A DNA stretch of 64,000 bases. Origin: Desulfobacteraceae bacterium. Lineage in GTDB: Bacteria > Desulfobacterota > Desulfobacteria > Desulfobacterales > Desulfobacteraceae. Position 1 is the stretch's first letter. Each line of letters begins with the position of its first letter. Under the pieces are notes generated by a model. That model saw only the letters and a program-made list of their open reading frames with translations, had not been told where the DNA came from and searched no databases. The stretch spans positions 16,496-80,495 of the forward strand of contig JADGEQ010000032.1 of the NCBI GenBank assembly GCA_016744295.1, given 5' to 3'. Below, in pieces: positions 47,313-57,548 of this stretch. A program made the translations under genes and the position numbers.

Positions 47313-50300
47313 TTATTGATAGTCAATAATAAAATACACTTCATAAAGATCGTCTTCGGGCAGGGATGAAAAATCGCCGGGTAATGCTGTGTCCCTTTTG
47401 ATTTTTAGGTTGAAATCCCCTGTGGAAGAAACAGTTCCTTCAAATATCGTTTCATTGTAATGAACATCCGGATATATGGTATCAGGCGCAATAGAGGCAG
47501 TGATGCTCTGGCCGGGCAGGGACAATCCAACCTCATAATTTCCGGTATGCTTTCCCTGAACTGCCAGTCCTATTTTATGAATATGAATGCTTCTGTTACG
47601 GTCAAGAAATGGATAAAAATTATTTTTCAGGGTGAATCCAAGGGCCTGTTCGCTGCCGGAAACTTCGGGCTTTACAAAGCGTTCCCATTGATCGGGAAAG
47701 GAATAACTTAATCCAAGCAGCAGGGTTTTCGATTCTGATAATTTAGTGGCTAACTCTGTTCTGGCCGGTACAGCAAGGGTTTCACCCCCTTCCTGTGCTG
47801 TGTAGCTGATATGTATGACAAGATCAGATATTTCATTAAAATCAAATTGGTTATTTTCCATGGGCATCTGAATATCCCATGAACTTATCGCACCTTCGCC
47901 TTCAAAGGGGAAAAATCGCTCATCGTTAAATTCCAGATTAAACAGCCCCGTGTCATGGTTACAATGGCTGGCGGCAATGGCTTCGCCGCTTCCGGTGAAT
48001 ATGACAAATCGTGAATCATCCTCAGCTTTTTCATATCCCTCCCCCACAAGGCTGTTGTTCCTGATCTGGCTGCTCAGCAGTCTTAAACTACAGTTAATGT
48101 TGGTGAATTCATCGGCATTGCAGGTAACCGAGACACCGACTGTCTTGATTCTTCTGCGGTAATGCCCCGGAAAATCAAGGTTATACATCCATTCCTCAAT
48201 GTCGAGAAAACACCGGCCGGTTAATTTGAGTTCCATGAGTTTATCCGGCGCCAGGTTTGCCAGGGAAACATTTTTGGTGATCTCAAGTTCGCGTTTGTTT
48301 TGTTCAAGAAAGGAGGCCTGCATCCGTCTGATATCATAGCTTAATTTGTCTGCGGAAAGCAGTCCCTTTTTTAGACTGTCCCAATAACCAAATTCAATAA
48401 ATTCCACATTGCTGCCAATTTCCCGTTGATAACTTTTTTCAGCCCGCTTGCCCATATCATAGGCCAGCTGATAGGATTGGAAATAGATGCTGGAAATCTG
48501 GGATACCATCCACTGGTACAATTGTGCATTGGTGTACTTGGTTTCAAGATATTCTTTTTCCCCACAACCCATTTCGATCCTCTTTTCAAGGTTGATAAGC
48601 GCCTGCTCTGCCATATCTTTTTTGATTTTTGAGATGGCCAGGTGTTTTTCAAAGTGCTCTTTTTCAAGCTGTTCGGTTTTTCTTTTCATCTCCTTTGTTG
48701 CAGCTGCCCGTTTTGATTTTGCCTGTTTTTCAAAGTATTCCTGGAGAAGTTTGAATCCTTTGGCGGCAACCTCAAATCCAGTTGCTCCGTACTTAAATGC
48801 CTTTTCAACCTGGTTGCCCCCGGTTTCAGCCGTTGCTTTCGGGGTGCCGCCGGCACCATTGGGACCCACTTCAAATTGGGGTATCCATGTTGCAACCTTG
48901 GCAAGACCGATACACACTTTTTCCCCTACATTGCATCCTGTTACATGGCTGCCCATTGTCTGGGCTTTTTCCTCCTCTTCAATTTTTACATCCAGGCTGG
49001 CCATGTGATCCAGTCTGGCCTGGTTGATTTCCATGCGCTTTTCATACCCTTTAATTTCATATTCAGCCTCATCAATCTTGGCTTTATTGATATCTTTCAT
49101 GTTTTTAAGCACCATCAGCTCGTTTGAAGAGCGCAGCAGGCTGATTTTTTCCAAATCCTTTTTTTCAAGGGCGCTTAATAGTTTTGCACCAAGGAGACTG
49201 ACCTCTTTGCAAAATTCCAGTGATTTTTCGGCCACCACATTAAATCGATAAACCTGGGAGGGGGAATTAATATGATCAAGCAGGTCGGCCAGGTCAATGC
49301 CGGCGGCAGCAGCCTTGACCAGCATGCCCGGATCGATGGGAGGGGCAAACAGGGATAAGGCTCTTTTTATTCCTTTAATATTCATGCTGTGCCTGATTTT
49401 GAAAAGCCTGTCTGCCACTGTATCCCAAAATGACAACAGCTTATCATTGTGGGGCAGGCCAAAATACAGGGGATCAAGATAGGGAATGGTTTCACTGTCT
49501 GATCCAGTGGGAGTTTCAAAAACAACAGGGAGCCCTGCCATATTTTCCAACCCGGTCTCTACCCTGAAATTGCCCAGTTCATCTGCCTTACTTTCCAATT
49601 CAAGTTCATTAAAGGTGCGGCTGTCAATATTGAGTGCAGGAATCAATTCAGGGCGGTCTCCAAGGAGATCAGATGCAATGACATACAAGAGCAGGGCCTC
49701 ATTGATGGATTCCATGGTATCCCTGGCAAAAAGCCTATCCCCCCAGGCAATCAAATTTTCAATATATTTCATGACAATGGCTTTCTGATAGGCAACAATT
49801 CTTTGTCTGGCAATCAAATGCGGTCTGAACGGGTGATTCCGCCATTCAACCAGCTGGGCTTTGAATTCATCAATATGCTCAATAATATAAGTGATGCGGG
49901 CTGTTTTATACGCCTTGTGACTGGTTTCAAAAAAGGGTTTGGTGATCCAGAATCTTTGGGGAGTATCATTCGTCTGGGTGTTGGTGGGATCAAAAATATA
50001 GTGAAACCAATTCATGGCCTCATCAAACCGTTGGTTCTGTGTCAACCGGTTGGCAACCAGCATGGGGGCATGGAAAAAAAGCTCCCAGTTGTAAATTGAA
50101 TAGGGGCCTGTCTCAGAAAAATCAATTTCTTTTTGTTCCACGGCCGTTGTATCCATGCTTCCGGTCGGCTGATAACGGGATGAAAAATTCATCCCGGTTT
50201 TGTTGGAAAAGATCCATGGTTTCATTTGAAGCTGGCGGTTGTAGAGTCCTTCAACCCCTTTGCGGTTGATTTCCTGCTGGAAAATATCTGACCATGGATG

Positions 50301-53300
50301 ATAAAACGGATAGATCGAATACATCTTCTGGTTGCCACCGGAAAAATAGGACACCACCCATTGAATAAAACTCATATCCTGTTTGATAAAAAAGGACCGG
50401 GTATTATCCTGGTAAAACAATGGCCGTATTTTATTGTCTACCGGTGTTAACCCCTGCTGGCACAGGACAGCTTCAAAGGGTGATCTGGCATTGTTTAACA
50501 GGGTTTTGGAGTTTTTGTAAGAATTAAAAACAGTGAATCTGGAATCATTGATCTCATTGTGGGTGTTGTTTTTTAACCGGGTATAATGGTAGTGCATTCC
50601 CGACGGCAGGGCCAGGGGGTGGGACCGCACAGCAAGTTGTTTGATATTGTTCCCATCTGCTCCAAAATTATTTTTGACAAAATCATAGGAACTCATCAAC
50701 AGGTCATCTTTTTTTTCTGGACTGAAATAGTAGCCGGGAATGCTGTACAAAAGGATTTCCCTTACCTTGCCGTCAAACACAAAGCTTGAGGAATGCCAGG
50801 GTTTAAATGTTTCATTAAAGGGTGAATCTGTAAATTTTTGTTTTTTGTTTTTATACTGATTGTAAAATTGCTGGCTGTTAAACTCTTTGGAGGTGGTAAT
50901 ATACAATTCTATCAGCAGGGTGTTGTCATAGGGTTTATATTTGGGTTTGATATTATAGGAAAATCCAGGTCTCTGCCATGGATGGATCAGCTTCTTTTTT
51001 GAAATGGCAGCAGCCTGCCATCCATCCTTGGTTCTTGTGGTCCACCCCAGTTCAATCTCCAGCATCAGCGGCGGCTCGGGCATGTCTTCGCCCTGGGTGG
51101 ATGTGTTAAAGGGTGGCAGTTTTTTAATTTTAATGGGTTTTTCAATAAAGGTGATCCAAAACAGATACAGCTTGCGATTGTATACATGGGGTACAGCATG
51201 CTCGGAATCGATCTCGGTTTCAATTTTTTCCCATGCTGTCCACTTGTTATAGATCAGGTCAAAACTTCGGTAAAAATAGAGTGGCGGGTTGTCATGGGTA
51301 TGTGCAACAACATGGAGTAAATTAACATCATTTTCTTTTTGGTGATAAATGCTGCTGATTTTCAGGTCTGCCACCTGTTCCAGTTTTTGAATATACCGCT
51401 CCAGTGCTGCTTCCGCAGTTTTGTCGGTGAGCTCGCCGGCGAGAAGATCATTTTCAAATTCCTCAAAAAATGGGGATTTATCATGGCGAAGTTCGGGCTC
51501 AATCCAGTTTTCAGGATAGAGAAATACCTTTCGGTTGGCTTCCCATACCCGATAATTTTTCATCCATTTCCATTGTTTCCAGTTGTTCTCGATATCCGGA
51601 TCCGGCAAAGAGACAGAAACCTTAGATTCAAGGTTTAAAAAGCACTGGTTTACAAACAGCTGGCAGGTGCTGATCGCCTGCTTTACCCGGGATGTCAACT
51701 GGTCTGAACACATTTCAACATCAATGCAGAACCATCTGAACATATCCTTTGAATCCTTCCAGTATTCAGGGTTGGATATTGGGGTACCCCCCATGTTTAT
51801 GGTGGCGGGCTGATTTCTCTGGGAGTTTTCCTTTAGCCAGGATACCAGGGCATCGCGCTTTTTTTCCCGCAGGGTGTCCACAATAGGTCTAAAAACCTTT
51901 ATCCACTGATTATCCGTATACTTTGCCCTGACCATATTCTTAACGGCGCAGGCTTTCTCATCTTCCCTGTTTTCCGGGTCCCTTTGGGCCAGGTCATAGA
52001 GGAAATTAAAATCAACACCTGTGATATTTCTATATCCATAGCATTCTTTGAGCCACTCCCAGGTATCGGGCGTTGTAAAATCAGCATGGGTATCCTCCAG
52101 ATCAGAATGTTCTGCAAAATCCCATCCTGTCAGCAGACAGAGTTTTTGATTGATTGAATCAGGGGTCGCCCCGGGAAGGGATGTTTCATCTAGCACATCA
52201 AAAAAATGAATCCCTTCGGGTGCCGGGAATAAATTTTTTGCAGCAAGCAGCCGATACAGCTTTTCCCATGGGGCAATATCCAGACAGGCTTGTCCCGGGT
52301 CAATGGGCAGCAGATTAAAATTGATTGTCTGAACCAGGGAATGGTTCTGCATGAACCATTCAAGTTCATCTGTATCCATCTTGAGGGATTTAATCAGAGC
52401 AGATGCCTTGTGGAGCAGTTTCATGGCACGGAAAACATCCGTGAGATTTGCCTCATTAATTTCATACACATATTCACCGTCACTCTCCTTTTCAAACAGT
52501 TTTGCAGATTGGAGTGTGCCGATGAGGCGCCGGGTTCCCAGATCAAGTTTTAAATTATTCAACAAAAGATCCGCCTGGCCGGGTTTTATGCCAAATGAGA
52601 CTGCGATGAGTTCCTTGATGGTTGTCATGGCAATGTAGTTTACAAGTTCGTTTTTAAGATGATTTCGTCTTGTAGCAAGTTCTGTGCTGCCCACGGGTGA
52701 ACTGAACCCAAGAAGGGCAATGGTTGCATCCATGTCAGAAACAAAGGTTTGGAAATGTGTTTTCAGAAAAGATGTGACCACTGCCTGGGGCTGGGCCCAT
52801 GTTCCGGCAAGTATCATGAATACAATATTTCGTATATTTTTATCTTCAAAGGGAGCGAGCATGGTAAGAAGCATTTCAAGGCTGTCTTCGCCGGAATCTT
52901 CAGCTTCTTTTATTTTTGACTGGAGCCCTGCAATCGCTTCCCGAAGCATGCTGATTTTTTGTGCATATGCTTCAACCCGCAAGCCCTGGGAAGATTCCTG
53001 GGCCGGGGTCAAAATGTAATTCAATTGCAGCAGCCCGCTTTTTGAGCCTTTGATGTGATCCCAAAGCAGGATCACCTCTTCTGTTGTATCCATGGTGTCA
53101 AAGGGGTTGGTGATCCCGGCAATTTTCAGGAAAAGCAAAAAGTTTTTCATACTCAGATTCAAGGAGGTTGCCAGCATGACATAGCGGCACAGGGTACCCA
53201 GAGACGCCCTTGACAATGTGGCGTCTGTTTTTGGCAGCAGCAGGTCAAAGGTATCTGTGTCAATGGAGAGGCTCGCCATGATATGTGCTTTATAGGTTGT

Positions 53301-56300
53301 AAGATTGGATCCGGTTGTATCCGAGGTGAGCAGAGTTGAAAAAATTGTTTTAATGTCTTTTTCAATGGTGCCGCCCAGGAACAGGGTTTCAAATAAATTT
53401 TTTTCCGGTGTGCTGAAATCCTCGGTCTTATACCGTGTGCGCGTGTTGATGTCACAATAAAATCCATGGAGCTGCTCGGTATCAAGGTTAAGTTTTTGCT
53501 GAAGGGCGTGAAATTGTTTTAACTTTATCAGAAAAGAGGTGTCAATCTTGGTTTTCCCCGGCACTAATTCCATGATCAACAGGTCAAGTTCCCACATGGC
53601 ATAACTGGTTTTGTTCCATAATCGTAAAAATCTGTTTGCCCGGTCCAGTTTTTGATGGGATAGATGTTTTAAGGTCTGGTGATCCGGATCAACAATATCT
53701 GCAGGTGTTGATATCACAGCCATTGGCAGGGCGGTGTTCACAAATTCACAGCTTAAGAGGCATAAAAGTTCAATATAGGACAAATTTGATTTGTCCAGAA
53801 AAACAGACACGGGAATGTCGGTACCCGGAAGCCCATTGCTCCAGTATTTTTTCTGCCAGGTTGCAGATGGTCTGGGTGTTGTGATGATGGAAACTTCCTG
53901 GGAAGAGATACCAAAATATTCAGCTGCAATCAAAAGAGGGGTTGCCTTGAAGGTTTCCATCAATTTATACCGTTGGATCCCCAGGTGCTTTAAAAAGGCT
54001 CGGGTTTCTTCCTGCCAAAGGTTAAAGCTGCCGTATAAAGGAAAATCAGAATTCTTGATGGTGTGATAGGCCTGGGGTTCTATGTGTTCCGGCTCTGCAC
54101 GAAGCGCTTGGGCCGTTCGTGTGGATTGAAAATCAAGGATGCCTGATCCGCCGCTTACATGACTTTCCAGAATTTCACAGACCAGATCAATATAGGGGAG
54201 GGGGGTTTTTGTGTTTGTGCAGTTCAGCTTTATATTTCCAAGATCCGGCCGCCTTTGAAATAAAATATCCCTAGCCGATGTATCAACAATTTTTGCATCT
54301 TTTTTATCAAGAAACCTGAAAATATCAACCAGGTAGGCAGAGGGGCCGAGCACAGAGGCACAATGTTTTACCTCCCGGGATTCAAGGGGGCCAAAAAGGG
54401 TTTCAATATCCGGGACCTGCTTTTTGAGCGCTTCCATTTCATCTGAGGAATACTTAAATGAAGGAAGGCAGTCCGGGTGGGTCTGAAGTTGATACCTGTA
54501 TTTTACCAACAGGGCCATTGAGGTGGAATACTGGCATTCAGCATTTTTAAATACCATTTCGGCATCTTTTTTTGCCACCCCATTGTCCATTAATGAAGAC
54601 ATCAGTTTATACCGTCCGGATTGATACACCTGGGCTGAACTATAAAACCCGGCTTGAATCAGGGCTGTTGCTAGGTTTACCGTTGCCTTTCCGGCACAAT
54701 GGGATATGCGAAATATGCGCTGGATGGCTTTTAATGCATATACTTCATTTTCATTCAAAGCGACGCTGGTTTTTTCGACAAGTGCCTGAACCGGCTCTTT
54801 TTCAATCCTGTATTCAGGAACCGCTTTTGCCGCCTTTAAAATTTTTGATAAATCGCCAAGGGCATGACCATTGTTCTGACTGATTCCGGCCACAACCGAG
54901 ATAGTGGGATAAAGTTCTTCTGTTTTTATTTGAAGAAGGGTGGCATAATTGTCCTGGCAAAGGGCAGGTGTATCACCCTCAACCCATTCAGGGATGCTGT
55001 TTCCATTGTTGGCAATTAGTTTTTTCCAGTCTGTGTGGGACAGCAGGGCAAACTCAGACACTGACTTCAGGCGCAATCCGTTCCGGTTTCGCCGGTTGAG
55101 CTGCAAAAGTAGAAAACTGACGGTTTTGATGTGATTTTGAGCAATGTGGCCCAGTGTTGTGACCTTTTTGATACGGCTGATATCCAATTTAGTGATCTTG
55201 GGATCACCTTCAAGGTCTGCCCAGAACCCGGAATCAAATTGCTTGTTTTTATTTAAGTGGGCGGCAATACGCCTGTATTTTGCCCCATTGATTCTTTCAG
55301 GGTCAAGGAGTGATTTTAAAGAGATTTTTCTCGGTAAAATAGGTCTTTCAAGAACAAAGGAGATGGTAAAATTTTTCAGTGCCGTTAAAATGCTATCCAG
55401 ATTTTTTTGATATCCTCTTGATATATAGTTTTGTTTTAATGCGCTTTCAAGTACATCCTTTGAAATAGCAATATCGGTAAATGCAACCCCGTCAAGTATG
55501 TAGGGTATGATTTGGTCGACCCAAACCTCCCATTCTTCAGGCCTGTCAGGGTAGAGATTGCCGGGAAGTATGTCCGGCATATTCTGGTGTATAAAAGCGT
55601 AGAAAACCTGGGCATCCAATAGGGGCTCACCTGCTGCTTTCGCGCATCGATGGGACAGAATCATTTTCATGATATCTTCAGAGGCAATATCGGTTTCCCT
55701 TCGAAGGTAGGAAATATCTTTCGACCGGTGTGACTCCTCCAGTTCATAAACAGGACAGTCATTAATTTTTTGTTTGATGCTGTTTTCAATTCGTTTGAAA
55801 AAGGAATCCCCCTTATAGGGTTGATCACCCAGGGTGAAATTTGCCCAGAGCACCTTTGAAAAAACATGAAAGGATTTTTCCATTATCGTTCTGTGGTTAT
55901 CTGCGATCCATTTGACCTTGAGCTGGAATTTCTTTTTAACCTTGCCGGTTACCACATCCTTTGGCGGTTGATACTGAACATCATAAAATCCGTTTGACAA
56001 TGTTTTTCTTTCCGCCAGAAGAACATCCTTTTTAAACTGTTTTTCAAAAATCTGAATTTTTGCACGGGAAACCTTGTGCCATGCCTCATCCCTGACCGAC
56101 CCTCGAATACGATATTTCTCTTCACAGGGAACCTGGCGACGGTTGCTTTGGATCATTGAATTTAAACTGGTTTTTGTTTTCCACCCCACATTGCCGGTTA
56201 TTGGGATCCCCTGTTTTTTCTGGAAGGCAATGACAGCGTTCCTTGTGCTTTTTCCATATCGTTTTTCATCATATTCTTTTTTGTCTATGGTATAGTCCAG

Positions 56301-56885
56301 CCATACCAGGGCATTTTGGAGATCATTCACCCGCAGGCTTTTTTTGTTCAGCCTCAGGGGATGCCTGACCTTGTTGAGAAATTGTGTCGGCTTGACCTTG
56401 AGTTTTTTGATGGGTGCAGGTCGACTGGCATTGATAGACTCGATCTTTTCAAGAAGATGCACATCAATTTTATCCGTTCGGTTGAGCTTGTATCTTTTTT
56501 GGAGCAGGCGGATGGCATGTTTAGTTTCAGATCCGATAACAACCTTTTTCATATCTTTTGAAAGCACTGCATCAATTTTGGCGATGCCAATGGCACGGCG
56601 AATTTTTTTGTGCATTTTCCGAATCTGGGATTTGGATTTAAGGGTTTTGTCTATGACCGCCTGATTAATTTTTTCAATGGCAAACTTATCAAGCCTGTCG
56701 TTGGCCGGCAACTTTAACGATTTTTTGATTTTTTTGACGGCACTAGAGGTGGCAGGTCCGAAATTTTTATTTTTTTCTTCCCCGGAATCTTTAAGAATTT
56801 GATCGTCAAAAATAGAGAGGGTTTTATGAAGCCGCGCGATATGAACGGATTGGCCAGCATTAAATTCAGGTTTGAGTAAATGCAT
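47313..56885 (-). CDS. Tc-toxin subunit A-like giant protein with N-terminal peptidoglycan-binding repeats
   Basis: A 3190-residue protein in one uninterrupted frame, AGGAGG before the ATG. Residues 1-250 hold about three peptidoglycan-binding-like helical repeats (last: KRYGKSTRNAVIAFQKKQGI). About 252-330 is a beta-sandwich (IRGSVRDEAWHKVSRAKIQI). The Salmonella virulence plasmid/VRP1-like region lies near 790-900 (LGPSAYLVDIFRFLD), a neuraminidase-like segment near 1845-1912, long channel-type helices near 2595-2870, and the TcB-binding-type domain near 2880-3000 (GHYRRRIKTVGVSVTC). Tc A subunits form pentameric injection channels loaded by a TcB-TcC cocoon. No TcB or TcC gene is in the window and no signal peptide is seen. 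Target and activity are unknown. Confidence 0.88.
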   Translation of the reverse strand: MHLLKPEFNAGQSVHIARLHKTLSIFDDQILKDSGEEKNKNFGPATSSAVKKIKKSLKLPANDRLDKFAIEKINQAVIDKTLKSKSQIRKMHKKIRRAIGIAKIDAVLSKDMKKVVIGSETKHAIRLLQKRYKLNRTDKIDVHLLEKIESINASRPAPIKKLKVKPTQFLNKVRHPLRLNKKSLRVNDLQNALVWLDYTIDKKEYDEKRYGKSTRNAVIAFQKKQGIPITGNVGWKTKTSLNSMIQSNRRQVPCEEKYRIRGSVRDEAWHKVSRAKIQIFEKQFKKDVLLAERKTLSNGFYDVQYQPPKDVVTGKVKKKFQLKVKWIADNHRTIMEKSFHVFSKVLWANFTLGDQPYKGDSFFKRIENSIKQKINDCPVYELEESHRSKDISYLRRETDIASEDIMKMILSHRCAKAAGEPLLDAQVFYAFIHQNMPDILPGNLYPDRPEEWEVWVDQIIPYILDGVAFTDIAISKDVLESALKQNYISRGYQKNLDSILTALKNFTISFVLERPILPRKISLKSLLDPERINGAKYRRIAAHLNKNKQFDSGFWADLEGDPKITKLDISRIKKVTTLGHIAQNHIKTVSFLLLQLNRRNRNGLRLKSVSEFALLSHTDWKKLIANNGNSIPEWVEGDTPALCQDNYATLLQIKTEELYPTISVVAGISQNNGHALGDLSKILKAAKAVPEYRIEKEPVQALVEKTSVALNENEVYALKAIQRIFRISHCAGKATVNLATALIQAGFYSSAQVYQSGRYKLMSSLMDNGVAKKDAEMVFKNAECQYSTSMALLVKYRYQLQTHPDCLPSFKYSSDEMEALKKQVPDIETLFGPLESREVKHCASVLGPSAYLVDIFRFLDKKDAKIVDTSARDILFQRRPDLGNIKLNCTNTKTPLPYIDLVCEILESHVSGGSGILDFQSTRTAQALRAEPEHIEPQAYHTIKNSDFPLYGSFNLWQEETRAFLKHLGIQRYKLMETFKATPLLIAAEYFGISSQEVSIITTPRPSATWQKKYWSNGLPGTDIPVSVFLDKSNLSYIELLCLLSCEFVNTALPMAVISTPADIVDPDHQTLKHLSHQKLDRANRFLRLWNKTSYAMWELDLLIMELVPGKTKIDTSFLIKLKQFHALQQKLNLDTEQLHGFYCDINTRTRYKTEDFSTPEKNLFETLFLGGTIEKDIKTIFSTLLTSDTTGSNLTTYKAHIMASLSIDTDTFDLLLPKTDATLSRASLGTLCRYVMLATSLNLSMKNFLLFLKIAGITNPFDTMDTTEEVILLWDHIKGSKSGLLQLNYILTPAQESSQGLRVEAYAQKISMLREAIAGLQSKIKEAEDSGEDSLEMLLTMLAPFEDKNIRNIVFMILAGTWAQPQAVVTSFLKTHFQTFVSDMDATIALLGFSSPVGSTELATRRNHLKNELVNYIAMTTIKELIAVSFGIKPGQADLLLNNLKLDLGTRRLIGTLQSAKLFEKESDGEYVYEINEANLTDVFRAMKLLHKASALIKSLKMDTDELEWFMQNHSLVQTINFNLLPIDPGQACLDIAPWEKLYRLLAAKNLFPAPEGIHFFDVLDETSLPGATPDSINQKLCLLTGWDFAEHSDLEDTHADFTTPDTWEWLKECYGYRNITGVDFNFLYDLAQRDPENREDEKACAVKNMVRAKYTDNQWIKVFRPIVDTLREKKRDALVSWLKENSQRNQPATINMGGTPISNPEYWKDSKDMFRWFCIDVEMCSDQLTSRVKQAISTCQLFVNQCFLNLESKVSVSLPDPDIENNWKQWKWMKNYRVWEANRKVFLYPENWIEPELRHDKSPFFEEFENDLLAGELTDKTAEAALERYIQKLEQVADLKISSIYHQKENDVNLLHVVAHTHDNPPLYFYRSFDLIYNKWTAWEKIETEIDSEHAVPHVYNRKLYLFWITFIEKPIKIKKLPPFNTSTQGEDMPEPPLMLEIELGWTTRTKDGWQAAAISKKKLIHPWQRPGFSYNIKPKYKPYDNTLLIELYITTSKEFNSQQFYNQYKNKKQKFTDSPFNETFKPWHSSSFVFDGKVREILLYSIPGYYFSPEKKDDLLMSSYDFVKNNFGADGNNIKQLAVRSHPLALPSGMHYHYTRLKNNTHNEINDSRFTVFNSYKNSKTLLNNARSPFEAVLCQQGLTPVDNKIRPLFYQDNTRSFFIKQDMSFIQWVVSYFSGGNQKMYSIYPFYHPWSDIFQQEINRKGVEGLYNRQLQMKPWIFSNKTGMNFSSRYQPTGSMDTTAVEQKEIDFSETGPYSIYNWELFFHAPMLVANRLTQNQRFDEAMNWFHYIFDPTNTQTNDTPQRFWITKPFFETSHKAYKTARITYIIEHIDEFKAQLVEWRNHPFRPHLIARQRIVAYQKAIVMKYIENLIAWGDRLFARDTMESINEALLLYVIASDLLGDRPELIPALNIDSRTFNELELESKADELGNFRVETGLENMAGLPVVFETPTGSDSETIPYLDPLYFGLPHNDKLLSFWDTVADRLFKIRHSMNIKGIKRALSLFAPPIDPGMLVKAAAAGIDLADLLDHINSPSQVYRFNVVAEKSLEFCKEVSLLGAKLLSALEKKDLEKISLLRSSNELMVLKNMKDINKAKIDEAEYEIKGYEKRMEINQARLDHMASLDVKIEEEEKAQTMGSHVTGCNVGEKVCIGLAKVATWIPQFEVGPNGAGGTPKATAETGGNQVEKAFKYGATGFEVAAKGFKLLQEYFEKQAKSKRAAATKEMKRKTEQLEKEHFEKHLAISKIKKDMAEQALINLEKRIEMGCGEKEYLETKYTNAQLYQWMVSQISSIYFQSYQLAYDMGKRAEKSYQREIGSNVEFIEFGYWDSLKKGLLSADKLSYDIRRMQASFLEQNKRELEITKNVSLANLAPDKLMELKLTGRCFLDIEEWMYNLDFPGHYRRRIKTVGVSVTCNADEFTNINCSLRLLSSQIRNNSLVGEGYEKAEDDSRFVIFTGSGEAIAASHCNHDTGLFNLEFNDERFFPFEGEGAISSWDIQMPMENNQFDFNEISDLVIHISYTAQEGGETLAVPARTELATKLSESKTLLLGLSYSFPDQWERFVKPEVSGSEQALGFTLKNNFYPFLDRNRSIHIHKIGLAVQGKHTGNYEVGLSLPGQSITASIAPDTIYPDVHYNETIFEGTVSSTGDFNLKIKRDTALPGDFSSLPEDDLYEVYFIIDYQ

Positions 56886-57029
56886 GGAACCTCCTGTTAT
56901 AATATATGATAAGATGGGTATCTATTTTTTAAAACAGCGATTTTTGAACCATTTGGAAAGAGTTACTATATCGCTTCACAAAACTCAAGATGTTTCATAA
57001 AATCCAATCCCTATTGAAAGGAGATGCAC

Positions 57030-57425
57030 ATGGTGCTGGATCAAAAATACGTTACCGGTGTGGTCTGGCAGGATTTCCAACACCAGGAACTGATGACGCT
57101 TATTGCGAAACTGAGAAAAGCACGGGCAGATAAACAGGACAAGGATGCATTCCGGTTTGCCATTGCCTTTCTGGCCATGTATGTCAATCACCATTTCAAG
57201 CTGGAAGAAGAATACATGGATATTTATTATTACCCAGAGAAAGAATCACACAAGAAAGAACACAGGGAATATGTCAAAACCCTCAAGGAATTCAGGCTAA
57301 AACACCAGGACTATTCTGAAGAGGCCATTGATGAACTGATGAAAAAAATCAATCAATGGATTCTAAACCATATTTTCGGGGATGATAAACAATTGGGTCT
57401 CCATATTCTGAACGCAGAAAAATAA
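57030..57425 (+). CDS. Bacteriohemerythrin
   Basis: A 131-residue hemerythrin. ATG 57030 is chosen because AAAGGAG ends 6 bases before it and abuts the ATG at 57024. The diiron ligands are seen in order: WQDFQHQEL (His), NHHFKLEEEYM (His, Glu), HKKEHREY (His, His) and NHIFGDDKQLG (His, Asp). It binds oxygen reversibly, for storage, sensing or delivery to oxidases. It is divergent from the Tc-like gene, with about 145 bp between their starts, and is monocistronic. Confidence 0.9.
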   Translation: MVLDQKYVTGVVWQDFQHQELMTLIAKLRKARADKQDKDAFRFAIAFLAMYVNHHFKLEEEYMDIYYYPEKESHKKEHREYVKTLKEFRLKHQDYSEEAIDELMKKINQWILNHIFGDDKQLGLHILNAEK

Positions 57426-57548
57426 AAATTGGGGAATCCTTAACCCTATTTTTAAAAAATCAACTTCAATCGCCAACAACCGGAATCTGAAACTCTGAAT
57501 AAACATATCCCAATATCAGGGATATAAGATTTTTCCCGAACTGACAAA

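Noticed and set aside
48371..49251. Several open frames antisense to or within the Tc-like gene
   Set aside because: They overlap the 3190-residue frame, are short and lack ribosome sites.
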